NCBI GenBank assembly: GCA_000697475.1
Contig: JNEU01001161.1
Coordinates: forward strand, 1-64,000
DNA: 64,000 bases
Direction: 5' to 3'
Origin: Lichtheimia corymbifera B2541
Lineage: Eukaryota; Mucoromycota; Mucoromycetes; Mucorales; Lichtheimiaceae
The position numbers and the translations under genes are program-made. Every line of letters begins with the position of its first letter. The stretch's first letter is position 1. A model generated the notes under the pieces. The model was not told the DNA's origin and did not search any database. It was given only the letters and a program-made list of their open reading frames with translations. Of this stretch, positions 45,861 to 57,380 are shown piece after piece.

Positions 45861-46037
45861 GAGTCTTTTTTCGTATACATGAATAAATCATCATTCTGGT
45901 AATCCATCATGACATCGCACTTAAATGCCAATTATCCCACACCCATACCAAATGAATAAATAAATCATGACGAGCGGTATAACAAGAATTATATTTCATA
46001 AATGCGTGCTATGGATACATATCTAATAATAGTACTA

Positions 46038-48005
46038 CTACCGCTGGTACTGCTTTACGCTACCACTTTGTACATGGGCAGTTGATGTTGTAGTTGAAGG
46101 TCTTGTTGAAGACTGTTGTGATGATGGCGAATCCCGTTTTTGTTGTTCTGCTGCTACTGAGCTCGTACTACCACCACCACTGGATGAGCTCTTGAGTAAG
46201 ACAATATTGCCACGTGATAGGACATCTTGACTTGTTGGTTTGACAAGTAAATGATGCACGTGATCTTTACCCGGTTGATCGGCTTGACATGTTTCAATAC
46301 TTTGGACCCACTCATCCTCCAACACTTGGCTTACAAGAGCCCGTAGGTGAGGATCTGGTTCAAGGATCTGTGCAATGACGGGTCGTGCTTGCCGTGGCAA
46401 GAGGCCTAAAAGACGAGCTGCACCTCGTGAACTGGGGGTTTGGAAATTTTTGAAGGATTGGTCTTTTGCTGGATGAGCAATACGCCAAGGGAAGCGACGA
46501 ATGACCATGCAAATGTAAATCACCGCACAACTCCAAATATCAGCTTTACGTGCATCGTACTGTTTTTGAATAAATTGTTCAGGTGCAATATAAGGATCCG
46601 ATCCAGAGATACCTAGTACCCTCCTTTCCCATAAGTCATCCATCCATCCGCCTTGTATAAATGTCATACCATTACCTTTACTTAAATGCACATTCTTGTC
46701 ATAGGGGTATTTGAATACGGTAGCACATCCAAAATCGATGAGCTTGACAATACCACGCTCGTCAAGCACGATATTGTCCAGCTTAAGATCACGATGAGCA
46801 ATCCCGATGCCATGCAGGTATGCTACGCCTTGAAGCATTTGGCGCCAACAACAGGCAATCTCGTCGCGTGACATTTGTCCGCTCATGACAATATTGAACA
46901 AGTCATTGGGCGCATATTCCATGATTTCGTAAAATGCAGATCCTTCTCGTACCATATCCAATGTCTCAATCACATTGAGATTGTGTAACGTCGATCCAAT
47001 GCAAAACTCGGCTGTCACCTTTTTGACGTATTGCTTTTCATTTTCATTGGGAGCTCGTTTTCGAAATTGCTTGACGGCAAATGTTTTTCCATCCGTATGA
47101 CGTCTGATCAATCGGACAGATCCACCCGCACCCTTCCCAACAAAGCGCCCTAATAACCAAAGTCAATATCATGCACAGCAGCAGGTGTTGCCATTTTTGA
47201 GATACTTACCCCATTTCCCATAACGTGCTTCCAGATCGGTATTAAATTCGTTCGCAAAAGAAAGGCCTGAATGACGACTCGAGGCAATACTTAGGGTATC
47301 ATCTGGTGCAGGTGGTGGTGGTGATTGTTGGGCTCCATTATCACGTTGGTTCTTGTCAGGCTTCTTGATCAACCGTTTTAAATCATGGAGGAGGGTATCC
47401 TTTTTCTTTTTGGTATTGGATGTTCCGGGTTGCTGATGATGGAAATGTGTTTGCATATATCGGTTGTTATACCGGGGCTTATTAAACACAAACTGCGACG
47501 GTGTTCCCGGTGGTGATGGTGTTGACGTATGTGAAGAGGGTCGAGAGGTTTGCGGTTGTTGATAACTTGTGCTACCCACTGTGCTCTTAATACTATCATC
47601 TGTTACTTGGACAGCGGGCACATCAGCTGTTGCCGGCTCTGGTGTAGATGCTTTGCTGGATTCTTTTGGTAATTGTTCATTTGAACTACCACCACTGCTG
47701 CCACCACTTGCATTGGTCATGGATCGTGGTGTCTCGGGTGCCAAATGATGATGATGATGATGATGGTGTTGATCAAGTGGTGGTTGCTGACGTTCATGGA
47801 TAGGTGTCCCAGGCATAGATACATCTGGTGTAATATTTTCAAATTGATGTACACCATGCTTATCACGAAAAATCTTGGCGGGTTCTTCGAAATTAAGCGA
47901 TTGCATTCGAGAGCTCAGCTGTTGCTCAAATTGACGTTTAGCATGATCGGATTGGGATGGCTCGTTATAGACTGAACGCCAACTCTGTTGTGATTGATGA
48001 TCCAT
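46038..48005 (-). CDS. HAL4/SAT4-like serine/threonine protein kinase
   Basis: Two exons, 48005-47210 and 47149-46038, phase 1, giving 635 residues. Residues 1-260 are disordered and rich in Ser, Pro, Gln and His, including an eight-His run. The kinase domain starts near 263 ([11 protein letters not shown]) with Lys292 in FAVKQF, H384-R385-D386 in HRDLKLDN, D404-F405-G406 and an APE motif. The stretch [12 protein letters not shown] and [15 protein letters not shown] are hallmarks of the fungal Hal4/Hal5/Rtk1-like group, which controls potassium uptake, nutrient-transporter stability and salt tolerance in yeast. The C-terminal 60 residues are Ser-rich and low complexity. The start at 48005 is preferred because the open frame upstream is a pyrimidine-rich leader. 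Confidence 0.88.
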
Positions 48006-48723
48006 CGCTTGTTCACAAGGTGGATGAAAAAAAAAGAGTGCAGGGGAGATAGAAAGAGAAAAAGAATGTACACACACAGACACACGCAACGCACACGTAT
48101 ATTGAAAGAGAAATGCAACCAGAGAAAGAAAGATCAACGACGGGGTTTGTAGCACTGGATCACAAAATTTAAAACCCTTCGGGTATTTTGAAAGCACACC
48201 TCATGCTTACACCATAGAGCAACATTGTCTGTTGCGGTTCAGCAACCCCACCTCGTGTTTCGAGAAATGTCAAAAGTAAAATAGATTCGTTCACTTTTAT
48301 CGAGCTACCAGGTTAAAAAACGAAGAGTAGGGTGTATTTGCGATTGATCGGATCTATCCGACCGATCATACGTTGTATGACAATTACCCATGGCTATTGT
48401 GGTACAAATTATGCAATGTACTTTGATTATGTTCTACCACCCAAGATGCTCGGGTAACATGGTGGCGAGAACATCCCGAAGCCATAAGTGAGCCGTCAAA
48501 ATTGAGAAGCAATATGAACTACAAACAAACAAACATATATGCAAGATCAAAAGTGATATCATCCCGGGTCTTTCAGCCACACCCACACTCCCACCCATAC
48601 ACAGTGGATCCATCACATGAACGCATGCATATATCACGCATAAAGTAAACAAGTATTTGACACTGATGGTATTTACAATGGTTGTAAGGGTATACATATT
48701 TACAATGGAAAGAATCGATCATA
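48006..48723. other. Intergenic region
   Basis: Promoter and leader of the kinase gene and 3' flank of the F-box gene. No further gene is seen. Confidence 0.5.
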
Positions 48724-50486
48724 CTAAATGAGCTCCGATGATGATAATCCTTTTGCAAAATCCAGTACCATGATACGCCTATCATGACCAGCACTATATA
48801 GATCCACATGTTGTCAATGATCCCTTCCTCTTGAATAACAGCAGTCGTACACAACATACCTGATGATGGATGTATGGTTCGTCAATACAGAAAAGATCTT
48901 GCCTTCATGTCCGCTTTGAAAACTCAACGTGCATTTCGATGTTTGAGCATCCCACACCTTGATGACTTTATCATAACCGGCAGTGACAACTCGACCCTAA
49001 CGATAATGCTTAATCACCATGCACATTCTGATGGATCTCTTCCATGATGACTTACCCCATGATAATGAATCGATCTCAACACGTCAGTGTGTCCCGAGTT
49101 GATGATTTTGTTTGTGATGACCTGCTGGTCCTCTTCGTCGTCAATTGTCCAGATTTGGATATTCTTTTGCAGTCCACATGCCCAGATACACCATTTCCTG
49201 CTTCCTTTTGGCACCACTTCCAAGCATGAAAGGCCACCAATGTCACCTTGCAAGTGATGTAAACATTCGCCTGTTTGTGTGCACCAAATTCGGATTGTGC
49301 CATCACCTGAAGCGGATGCAAGACGCTGTGCATCGACGCGTTTGATGGCATTGATAGGTTCCCTGTGACCCCGCAATATATGCAACACATGCCCTGTTTC
49401 CGCATTCCATATCCTCAGTGTACAATCCCTGGATCCAGTGGCCACCCTAGTATCATCCAATATCACTGCTGACAAGACGCTGTCCTCATGATCCGCAAAT
49501 CGACATATCACTTGCCACTCGGGGAGTCGCCATACAGTACATGTTGTATCGGATGATCCAGTCACTGCCAGTTGTCTTGATGTGGCAATCGATAAGATGC
49601 TTCCCGTATGCGGTGTAGAGCGTGTCAACATGCATTTCCCCTTTTGCCACACTTTGATGGTACGATCCCGACTTGCAGTTGCGAACACGCCATCTTGCCC
49701 CATCATCCATGCCATGCTGTATACACTATCCTTATGGCTATCCATTTTGTTCAGATACGACACTTGGGAATGACCTTGGTGCCACCGACGATGGAGTTCC
49801 AATGCCTCACGGTATAGCTTCCGATAATCATGTGAATGCGAAAATACAGGATAAGGGTGGTCATGTCGTCGAAACTTGTCGCAAAATAAACGATACCAGA
49901 CATGGTTGTCGTGGCACAATGTGTATAACTTTTTTGATGCTTGCTGCAAATAGGTAAGATCTCTGGAATCCACATGCATCAGGATACGGATCATGACTTC
50001 GTTGGGTAGCTCTTCGAATGTACTGACAGGGTAGTTGTTCTCTATATGTTGATGTTAGAGAACATATCTTCATCATGGGGATGCTCTTGATAACCTACCT
50101 GCAAGCGATGTTGAAACGCCTTGTTGATGATCCTCCTCATGTTTCGACCACAACAACAAATGTTTTGCCTTCTTTTGTAACGTTGATTTCTTTGTAAACA
50201 AGGAGCTTGCACTGAATGCCCGTTTTCTGCCCCGTAGTGTTCTCACGTTGCTGTAATGGTGGGATACGGCTGATGGATTCAGGTATTTAGTTTTCACTGA
50301 GCCGTCTCTTCGAGTGATGATAGCAACGTAAATGGTTGGTGATTGCCAGTTCCCTCCTTCGTCGCTTGATATGCTGCTATAGTCGTCATCACCATCATCG
50401 ATAGGATGGGTGGTGGTGGTGGTTGGGGGAAGATTATTGGAGTGAGTGGATGGGAAATATAGAAATGATAAGAAGGGTGCAGTCAT
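48724..50486 (-). CDS. F-box/WD40-repeat protein
   Basis: Four exons: 50486-50099, 50041-49056, 48996-48860, 48793-48724, giving 526 residues. Residues 1-129 are Ser/Thr-rich with a basic stretch. An F-box follows at about 137-182 (FEELPNEVMIRILMHVDSRDL). From about 230 to the end are WD40 repeats with clear repeat ends such as DRTIKVWQ, TTCTVWRL, DCTLRIWN, DGTIRIWC, IQIWTI, DKVIKVWD and HDRRIMVLD, enough for a propeller. Such proteins are substrate receptors of SCF ubiquitin ligases: the F-box binds Skp1 and the propeller binds the (often phosphorylated) target. The target is unknown. The last 70-nt exon was found by frame continuity and completes the final blade. Confidence 0.88.
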
Positions 50487-50751
50487 TGTGAAAAGTGGAA
50501 GAAGAGAAAGAAACCAAGGGAGCGGTGTGGTGTGTGGGATAGCAGCAGTAGTAATAGGTACATTCAAACATTCAGCATTTCCCCACACTTGACCCCGCAC
50601 GAGAATATTCCGCGGAATGGGCTGAGAATAGAAATGTAAGTATAATTCTGTAAGTGAGCGAGGTGAGTGTGGAGATCTCTCCCCCTGAAACAAAGGTAGT
50701 AGTGTGGGAAAATTTTACCTTAACTAATACGATGACGACATTCTCTTTTAT

Positions 50752-51738
50752 GGAGAAATTCAGAGAAAGCACGCATAATGCATCCAACCACTCATCCATC
50801 CTTGTTCATCCTTCCATCATGATGTGCAACATGGGAAATTGAAACGTCATACGACCCAGTCGTTGAAGGAAATTACCGATTGGTTGGGACCACTGCCATG
50901 GAAACGGCTCCCGTTTGAAACCAAAACAAAGTAGACTCATCCCCATATGTCCGGTTCACCATCATATGAATATCCAATCCCAATCATGTATTTGATTTGC
51001 TGCTGTATTGATGGTAATAAAAACATGCAGTGTGGACTAGAACTAAATGTTGCCCTGTGTCCTCATCCTCGTAGTCGGCATCGATAGCCTTACACAACGA
51101 ACGCCTGTTTGACGTGGAGAAAATCACCCATAGCATCGCTTGCAGCGTTGAGCCCAATAATGGAACATGTGCTGTATTGACATCGTCACCGGGAAAAAGT
51201 GTATGCATATCCTGCCATCGCCTGGCGTTGTTTCTCATGCTGACACGTTGGATTGGCTTGATCCGTATGCATTCTCGTCCACCAAAGACACCGTCTTCCA
51301 CTTGCGTAGTCATCATCATATTGATCAGAATGCGGCTGCTTTGATCATGTCATCGTAAGTCGTTTTCGTCGTTGTTGGTTGTTGAAACCAGGATAATTGA
51401 CGCGCCAGACTTGTTCAGTGGACATGCAATCAGCCATTGGAATGGACGGTCAACATGGGTTGTTCAGTTGCTCAATGTCGGTTTAGAATGTTGCAGCATT
51501 GTTAAAGGAACGGATGGCTTGGAAAGAAAAAGAGAAGGAAGACCCTTATTATGCAGCGGCATTTTGCCATTTCAGTCTTATTGGCCGCCATCGCCATCAT
51601 CCACCCATAAGGAATCAATCCAGTCATCAGATCCCAGTTCTCCCACTCGCCATCATAGCTTTGCTTAGCATTTTACACGATGAACCATCATTAATAAAGA
51701 CACATGTTTGTAACCAAAGGGTATACTCGTATTATTAG
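50752..51738 (+). CDS. Unresolved hypothetical gene
   Basis: Several plus-strand exons read as plausible protein. The best supported are about 51288-51354, 51409-51448 and 51487-51738, joined by GT-AG sites (donor GTAAGT at 51355). They read ...HIDQNAAALIMSS, LVQWTCNQPLEWT and NVAALLKERMAWKEKEKEDP. Earlier exons may include a piece near 50870-50930 (SLKEITDWLGPLPWKRL), but the joins are not fixed, and one intron would be only 38 nt. A competing minus-strand frame (51319-50984) cannot be excluded. I do not recognise the family. The 3' end overlaps the end of the neighbouring ARFRP1-like gene by a few bases if the last frame is right. Confidence 0.3.
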
Positions 51739-52574
51739 TCACGAACGATAGGAGGTCTATGCATATTATTGCGATGTAATCGAAGAATCAACCAATCCAC
51801 AGCTTCATTAACGCCCGTTCTAGTATATATCGACCATTAGCGCTTCCTTCATCCATATGATCCGATCCTCTCTGTATATCCATACCCTGTAAGTGCACTG
51901 ACAGGAAGCACCCTGGAATCACGTGCACCAAGCTTGACCGCTATCCGATTAAACACCTCTTTGATCTCTTCGACACGCAGTGCGCCATCCACATCCTGCT
52001 TGTTTGCCAGCATCAGAATAGGGACTCCTTCCACTTGGTCATTGGTGATGATACGTTCTAAATTGACACACCCTTATTAGTTAACTAGAGTCCAAGGACA
52101 TGCATGTCATATTTACCAAAGGTATCTCGACACTCTTCCAATCGTTTGCTATCGGTAGAATCGACCACAAATACAATGCCATGGCACTCTGGATAATATC
52201 GTTCCCAAATAGATTGAAGGTCTTGCTGACCACCGAGATCCCAAAAGTTGATACGTGATGATTTGATATCCACTCTGCCAACTGCATGAAAAAAGGTCAA
52301 CTTTATCCTACTACAAGGTGGATTCCTATATACTCAACTGTTTAAACCCACAGTAGGAGCGATTCGTTCAGGTGCTAATCCCGGTACACCAATAAAGATG
52401 GACTTTATCCGTTCAAGCAATGTCTGCAAGAAGCATTGTGAGTGTTGCATGTCGGGACCATTGCCTTTGGCAGTTGTATACCGTTTTGCCGGCATTGTCG
52501 AGACCGATAATAAGAACATAGTATTCTTCTTTGCGTGTAAGATATCGATACAAGCCGCTTAGTAATGTGTACAT
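51735..52574 (-). CDS. ARFRP1/Arl3-type small GTPase
   Basis: Five exons: 52574-52482, 52423-52339, 52281-52117, 52057-51886, 51819-51735, giving 199 residues, the usual length. It follows human ARFRP1 closely: N-terminus MYTLLSGLYRYL, P-loop GLDNAGKT (24-31), TVGLN switch I, WDLGGQ switch II, YYPECHGIVFVVDSTD, LANKQDV for guanine recognition, SALTGTGV, and the C-terminal NNMHRPP. There is no Gly at position 2, so no myristoylation; yeast Arl3 and ARFRP1 are instead anchored through an acetylated N-terminal Met. The family recruits Arl1 and golgin tethers to the trans-Golgi. The last exon was recovered from splice signals; without it the frame ends early at SYG. Confidence 0.92.
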
Positions 52575-52879
52575 TGTCGTCTTTGGATGTTGGGACGTGT
52601 GGTGAAAAGTGGGAGAGGCATAAGGTGTCTGAGCTTTGTAATTGTTGCGGTGAAGAAAAATGCGTCGTGCGCCAAATAACAACCACTATAAGCTACATTG
52701 ATCAACAACCCGAGTCGATAGTTACTCCAATGCACAAATGCAATAGGATCATCATAAGGCCTTTGCGCCAACATTCCATTACACTCAAGAACATCTTGAC
52801 TCCTATATTTATTGCTCTCGACGCAATCTATTAGCAGCAAACAGCTCGAGCTCCATCACGCTTATTACCGTAAAATTAC
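52575..52879. other. Promoter-side gap between ARFRP1-like gene and repeat
   Basis: About 300 bp upstream of the GTPase start. No other feature is seen. Confidence 0.4.
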
Positions 52880-53880
52880 TTGTTTCTCGAGATTTTTATA
52901 ATGAAGCGTGAGGTCTTTATGAGAACGAAATTGCTTGTTATGGTCGACAGCACCATGTGTGCAAGTTTCACGATCGAGATGGGCAATGTCAGGGGTCATA
53001 GAGCGTCCGCACTGCTTATCTTCCAGTCCGTTCTATGCCCATTCAACATTTTACAATGAAGCATGTGGTTTTTAAATGAATGGAGTTAATCAGCATGACG
53101 GAGAGAACCTTTATACCAAGTTTCAAGTTCGATGGTGGGAATCTCAAGGTAATTCACACTGAAGGGCATTTCATGAATCCGGCGCGTACCCAATTTCCGA
53201 CCGCCGTATAGTAAACCCCACATTACATCCTCCCATTCAAGATCTTCAAATGAAGCATGGGTTCTTTATGAGAACAAAGTTGATCAGCATGCCGAAGAGC
53301 ATCTTGTGTGAAATTTTCAAGTTTGTGGTGGGCAATCTCAAGGTCATGGGCCGTCCAACCTACATGTATTTCCTTCCATTCATCGTCCGACGCTCCCATT
53401 TTATTTCTCATAATGAAGCATATGGTTTTTAAATGAATGGAGTTGATCAGCATGTCGAAGCCCAGCGCCCTGACAAAGTTTGACGATGGAGGTGGACAAT
53501 TGCGGGGGTGTGCACTATGTACCCTCCTTGCGTTCCTTACGTCCTATACTTGGACCGTCCGATTCATAAAATACCATAATGAAGTATGCGCTTTTTAAAT
53601 GAATGGAGTTGATCAGTATGAATCAGCGAACCTGCTCACCAAGTTTCAAGTCCAAGAGTGGGGATCCCAAGGTGATTCATATTAAACGACTTTTCACAAA
53701 TCCGGGCGGGGTAGGGAATTTCCATCCATCATAGTAAATCCCACGTTACACCCTCCCATTCAAAATTTTCAAATGAAGTGTGGGTTCTTTATTAAGGCAA
53801 AGTTGATCAGCATGCCCAAGAGCATCTTGTGTGCAAGTTTGAGGTTCGAGATGGGCAATCTCAATATCATGGATCAATTA
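52880..53880 (+). repeat. Six-monomer array of composite repeat
   Basis: Monomer starts near 52899, 53055, 53250, 53412, 53578 and 53772, with spacing of about 156, 195, 162, 166 and 194 bp. Each has an atgaag start, a T-rich segment, gatcagcatg and a gngatgggcaatctcaagg-like end. Order and spacing mirror the inverted array at 31440-30480. Confidence 0.85.
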
Positions 53881-54720
53881 CAGTGTGCATGGATTTGTAG
53901 GGCAGTGCTTGACCTATTAATTTCCACTTCTTCCTCTCTCAGCTTGTCTTTTCTCCCCGTCCCATTCTCAACTGTTGCCCCATTCAAGTACGACTACCAC
54001 TTGCGAACAATTGCCCTGTTTCAACCCATATGTCAAGCCTGCAGTTCTCTTGATCCGGATGTCTTCGACTGAATGACAACTCCATGGCGTGTGCACCACA
54101 CTACAACACCCGCGTTTCTTGATACTGCTACACACTGTCTTGCACACTCTTCCACCACGGCCAATAGTAACAGCATTCATTCCAGCAGTTGCTATTAGCA
54201 AGGTCTTACTCCATTGTTTCAAACAGCATTCACAGCCTTGTCAGTCTACTGCAACACACGCTCTTGCACACTCCTCTACCGCAATCAAACGTAGCTGCCG
54301 TTGCTATCAGCAAAGCCTTTACTTCATTGTCTCAAGTTACTTGCAGCAACAACTTGCTTTGGTGCATAAGGATTCCAATGGATGGGGTGCCATATCAGCT
54401 ATCAAGTACACTACAACAAGAGCAATCTTACCTAGTTGATCCGCGATAGAAAGTGACCAAGAAGAGATAGACCAACAGCCGGATGGAAAAACGAAGCATA
54501 TTAGCTGCAATCATTGGGGCTCTTTCTTGTTGGACTTGGAATGGTTATGCATGGATGGACGGAATCAAGTGCAGTGATGAAAAGTCCTGGAATGTTGCTA
54601 TGGTTACTTGGCGCGTTGTCAGCAAGAACGATGGATCATGCCAGATGGACACAGCTGAGGATGATGATGGATCGGATGGAATCGAGTAAAGGGCTTATGT
54701 CTTGGACGAAAGGAGATTCT
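53881..54720 (+). repeat. Tail of composite repeat, copy 5
   Basis: It matches 1-665 and 27060-27900: CT-rich block near 53930, ccatggcgtg block near 54082, ttgctattagcaaggtctta near 54190, then the coding-like IKCSDEKSWNVAMVTWR fragment at 54540-54600. The similarity fades after about 54720. Confidence 0.8.
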
Positions 54721-54903
54721 CAATTCGATCGCAAAGAGGTTGACTCAATCGACTTTTTGATTCGGGCCCACTACACTACACATGGTTCCGGTTTCCAGCA
54801 ACCCAACAACAAAGGTCTTTATGCATATGAAAAAGGCAAGTTCAATCAGACGTGGTTTATTGCTTCCGTGTGCTAATACTAATAATGAATGATGCTATTA
54901 TCG

Positions 54904-54975
54904 AATAGGTTTTTGGTCAGGCAATGCAAGTTTGGGCATCGTCATCTCGTTGGGTTCGACTCCCAGCCTGTACCT
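54904..54975 (+). repeat. tRNA-like (SINE-like) repeat, copy 2
   Basis: A perfect B box GGTTCGACTCC, a T-arm stem and a terminal TTTTT after CCTGTACC. The acceptor and D-arm sides do not form a proper tRNA. Together with 32342-32407 and about 25 nt on both flanks it forms a two-copy family in this window. Confidence 0.4.
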
Positions 54976-55677
54976 TTTTGATCACTTGACACCAGTGATA
55001 GCCTGGCGCTGAAAACATTGGAACGAGATCAGAGTCCTGTTGGATGAAGCAATATCACAAAGGGTGGTTCTGTTGCTAGCAGAGGATAATCACCGAGAGG
55101 TAAAATAGGGGGTGTGGGTATTTGACAGAGGTACCACTAACGGATCGTCATCACTCCAACACAACCAGGTCTATTTCTGATGCAGGATAACGATGGAAAC
55201 GGTTATAAGGATGATAACGAACACGTCGACAGGATGCTTCACCTTTCCTCGAACATGTTGCATGATTACACAACTCTACGTTGACTTGGGGCTGGTCTGT
55301 GGGTGCAACCAGCCATCCGGTCCATCCACTACAATGAATTATTGCCAGCACTACCTTCCTATATACCCAGCGTTCATCTTCAATGCAGCACAAGATGTGA
55401 TATGAACAAGAATTGGTGTATCTTCACACGCGACTTGACACGTCGTTCCAGCCAAACGCTATTGTGGAATCCTTGCATTGTACCGAAATCAGCAACAGCT
55501 GCAGAGCATTTACCAGCAAGTCTTGTAGTGAACGCAATTAGAATTGTAGTGGGAATCATTATATGTCGTCGAGTTTATATGATAAAAATGAATATTACAA
55601 CATGAAAAATGTGAGAAAACTATATACAAGGTGGGAAGGGGCTAAGAGATGATGAAATGATGCGAGCCATCATTGTT
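54976..55677. other. Intergenic region
   Basis: 3' flank of the phosphate transporter gene. No supported gene. Confidence 0.5.
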
Positions 55678-57380
55678 CTAATGATGCTTGGGCTCAGTCT
55701 CGGCATCAATTGACTCACGAGGAGCATTTGCGTCGTCATTTTCGACCATGACATTGGGTGGGACATAATCTTCCTCGAATACAGATAAGTCAAGTCCCTT
55801 GGTTTCTGGGATCCACAAGATGGTGACAATAAGACCGAGGAACATGATACCAGCAAAGATACCCAAAGTTTCAGGAAGGAAAGCATGCTCACCAGGAGCA
55901 CCACCATGATCCACGAGCACGTTGAAAGCAAATGAAGCAAGAATGGCACCAGCCTTTCCTGAAGCAGCAGAAATACCGTGGGCAGTAGCACGCACCTTGG
56001 TTGGGAAAACTTCACCAGGAATGATAAAGGTAGTACAGTTGGCACCAAAGTTCATAAACAATTGAGCAAGCGTGAACACTGTGATGAAAGCGGGCATGGC
56101 ATTATCACGAAGAGGATAATAAGCAGCGGCAAGAATGGTGAAGAGAATGGTGCACATGGTAAAGCCCATAATTTGAATAGGGCGACGACCCCAACGTTCA
56201 ACAAAGATCACCGTCAAGTAGTAACCAGGCACCGAACCAAGACAAGTGATAATGATTTGACCCACAGTGTTGGCCCATACAGTCTCAAAGGGAGTCGACT
56301 TGCTGGAAAAGCCAATAGCTTCAAGAATGTACGAGTTGTTGAGACCAAGACCATAAAAGGCAACATCAAGAAGGAACCAAGAGAGCGAAGTACCGAGCAA
56401 AGTCCTGAGATGCTTCCATTGACCAAAGTATGCACGGAATTCAGCCCAGTGGTTACGTTGTTTGGTATCCACCTTGGTATATTGTTTGGCAAGATCATCA
56501 GATACGGTTTGGCCCTTGGCAGCAGCAGCAGCTTCCACATCGTGTTCGACGTCCAAAGCATAGCGAGGCGATTCAGGCATAGTAAAACGCAAGTAGATGG
56601 TGCCCACTGCAGGAACAGCACCAAGACCAATACACAAGCGCCAGACATAATCGAGATTGAAGACATCATCGTTGACGGCACCCTTGAAGATGGCCAGGAT
56701 AATCAAAGTAACAATAGCAGCAGCCAAGTTACCAATACCTTGCATGGAGAAGATCAAGGCCATCATCATACCACGACGACCTGTAGTGCTCCATTCTGAT
56801 ACAACAGTAGCACTCATGGGATAATCACCTAAAGTTCAACGGCATGGATGAGTCAATGATTCAGGTGGATAAAGGGCATGGGTGTGTGCTTACCTCCAAT
56901 ACCAAAACCAAGAATCAAACGCCATAGACCAAGGAAAGCAATAGCAGAGACACCACGCACGGTGGATGCAGAAGTTGCACAGTTGATTGTACCAATGATA
57001 ATAACGAGTAATTCAAAGCCGTAAATCTTGCGTCCGAGAATATCACCAAGAGCACCGAAAAAGAGCTGACCAAACATTGTACCCACAGAGGTCATACCCT
57101 TGATGACACCTTCAATGTCGGATGGAACCTTGTTGTTCATGTGTGGATAGTAGACATAGCCAAGCATAGGAGTGACCAAGTTGATAATGAAAATGTCGTA
57201 GGAATCGGTAAAGAAACCTGCACCAGCTGTCAGAATGGTACGCACCGTGAACCAGTTGAACTTGGTGCCAGCGCCTGTGTCATCAAGCTTCTCAAGACTC
57301 TTGAGCTTGCGTTCGGCAGAGTCCATATGCTCACGCTCAAGAGCTGATGAAGATGACGATTCGGATAATGAAGGTGCCAT
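55678..57380 (-). CDS. PHO84-type inorganic phosphate transporter
   Basis: Two exons, 57380-56894 and 56828-55678, phase 1, giving 545 residues. It is a major facilitator of the phosphate:H+ symporter family (TC 2.A.1.9). The N-terminus is cytosolic and Ser-rich. TM1 carries GAGFFTDSYDIFIINLV with the proton-linked Asp59 and Asp62. The loop GDILGRKIYG follows TM2, GIGGDYPMSA spans the splice junction, a charged central loop lies at about 240-290, the second half has VERWGRRPIQ, PGEVFPTKVRATAHG and PETKGLDLS, and the acidic C-tail ends KHH. It is expected at the plasma membrane for phosphate uptake. The 273-codon open frame on the opposite strand is a shadow of this gene. Confidence 0.93.

Noticed and set aside
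55978..56799. 273-codon plus-strand frame
   Set aside because: It lies fully antisense to the phosphate transporter exon, whose family motifs are unambiguous.
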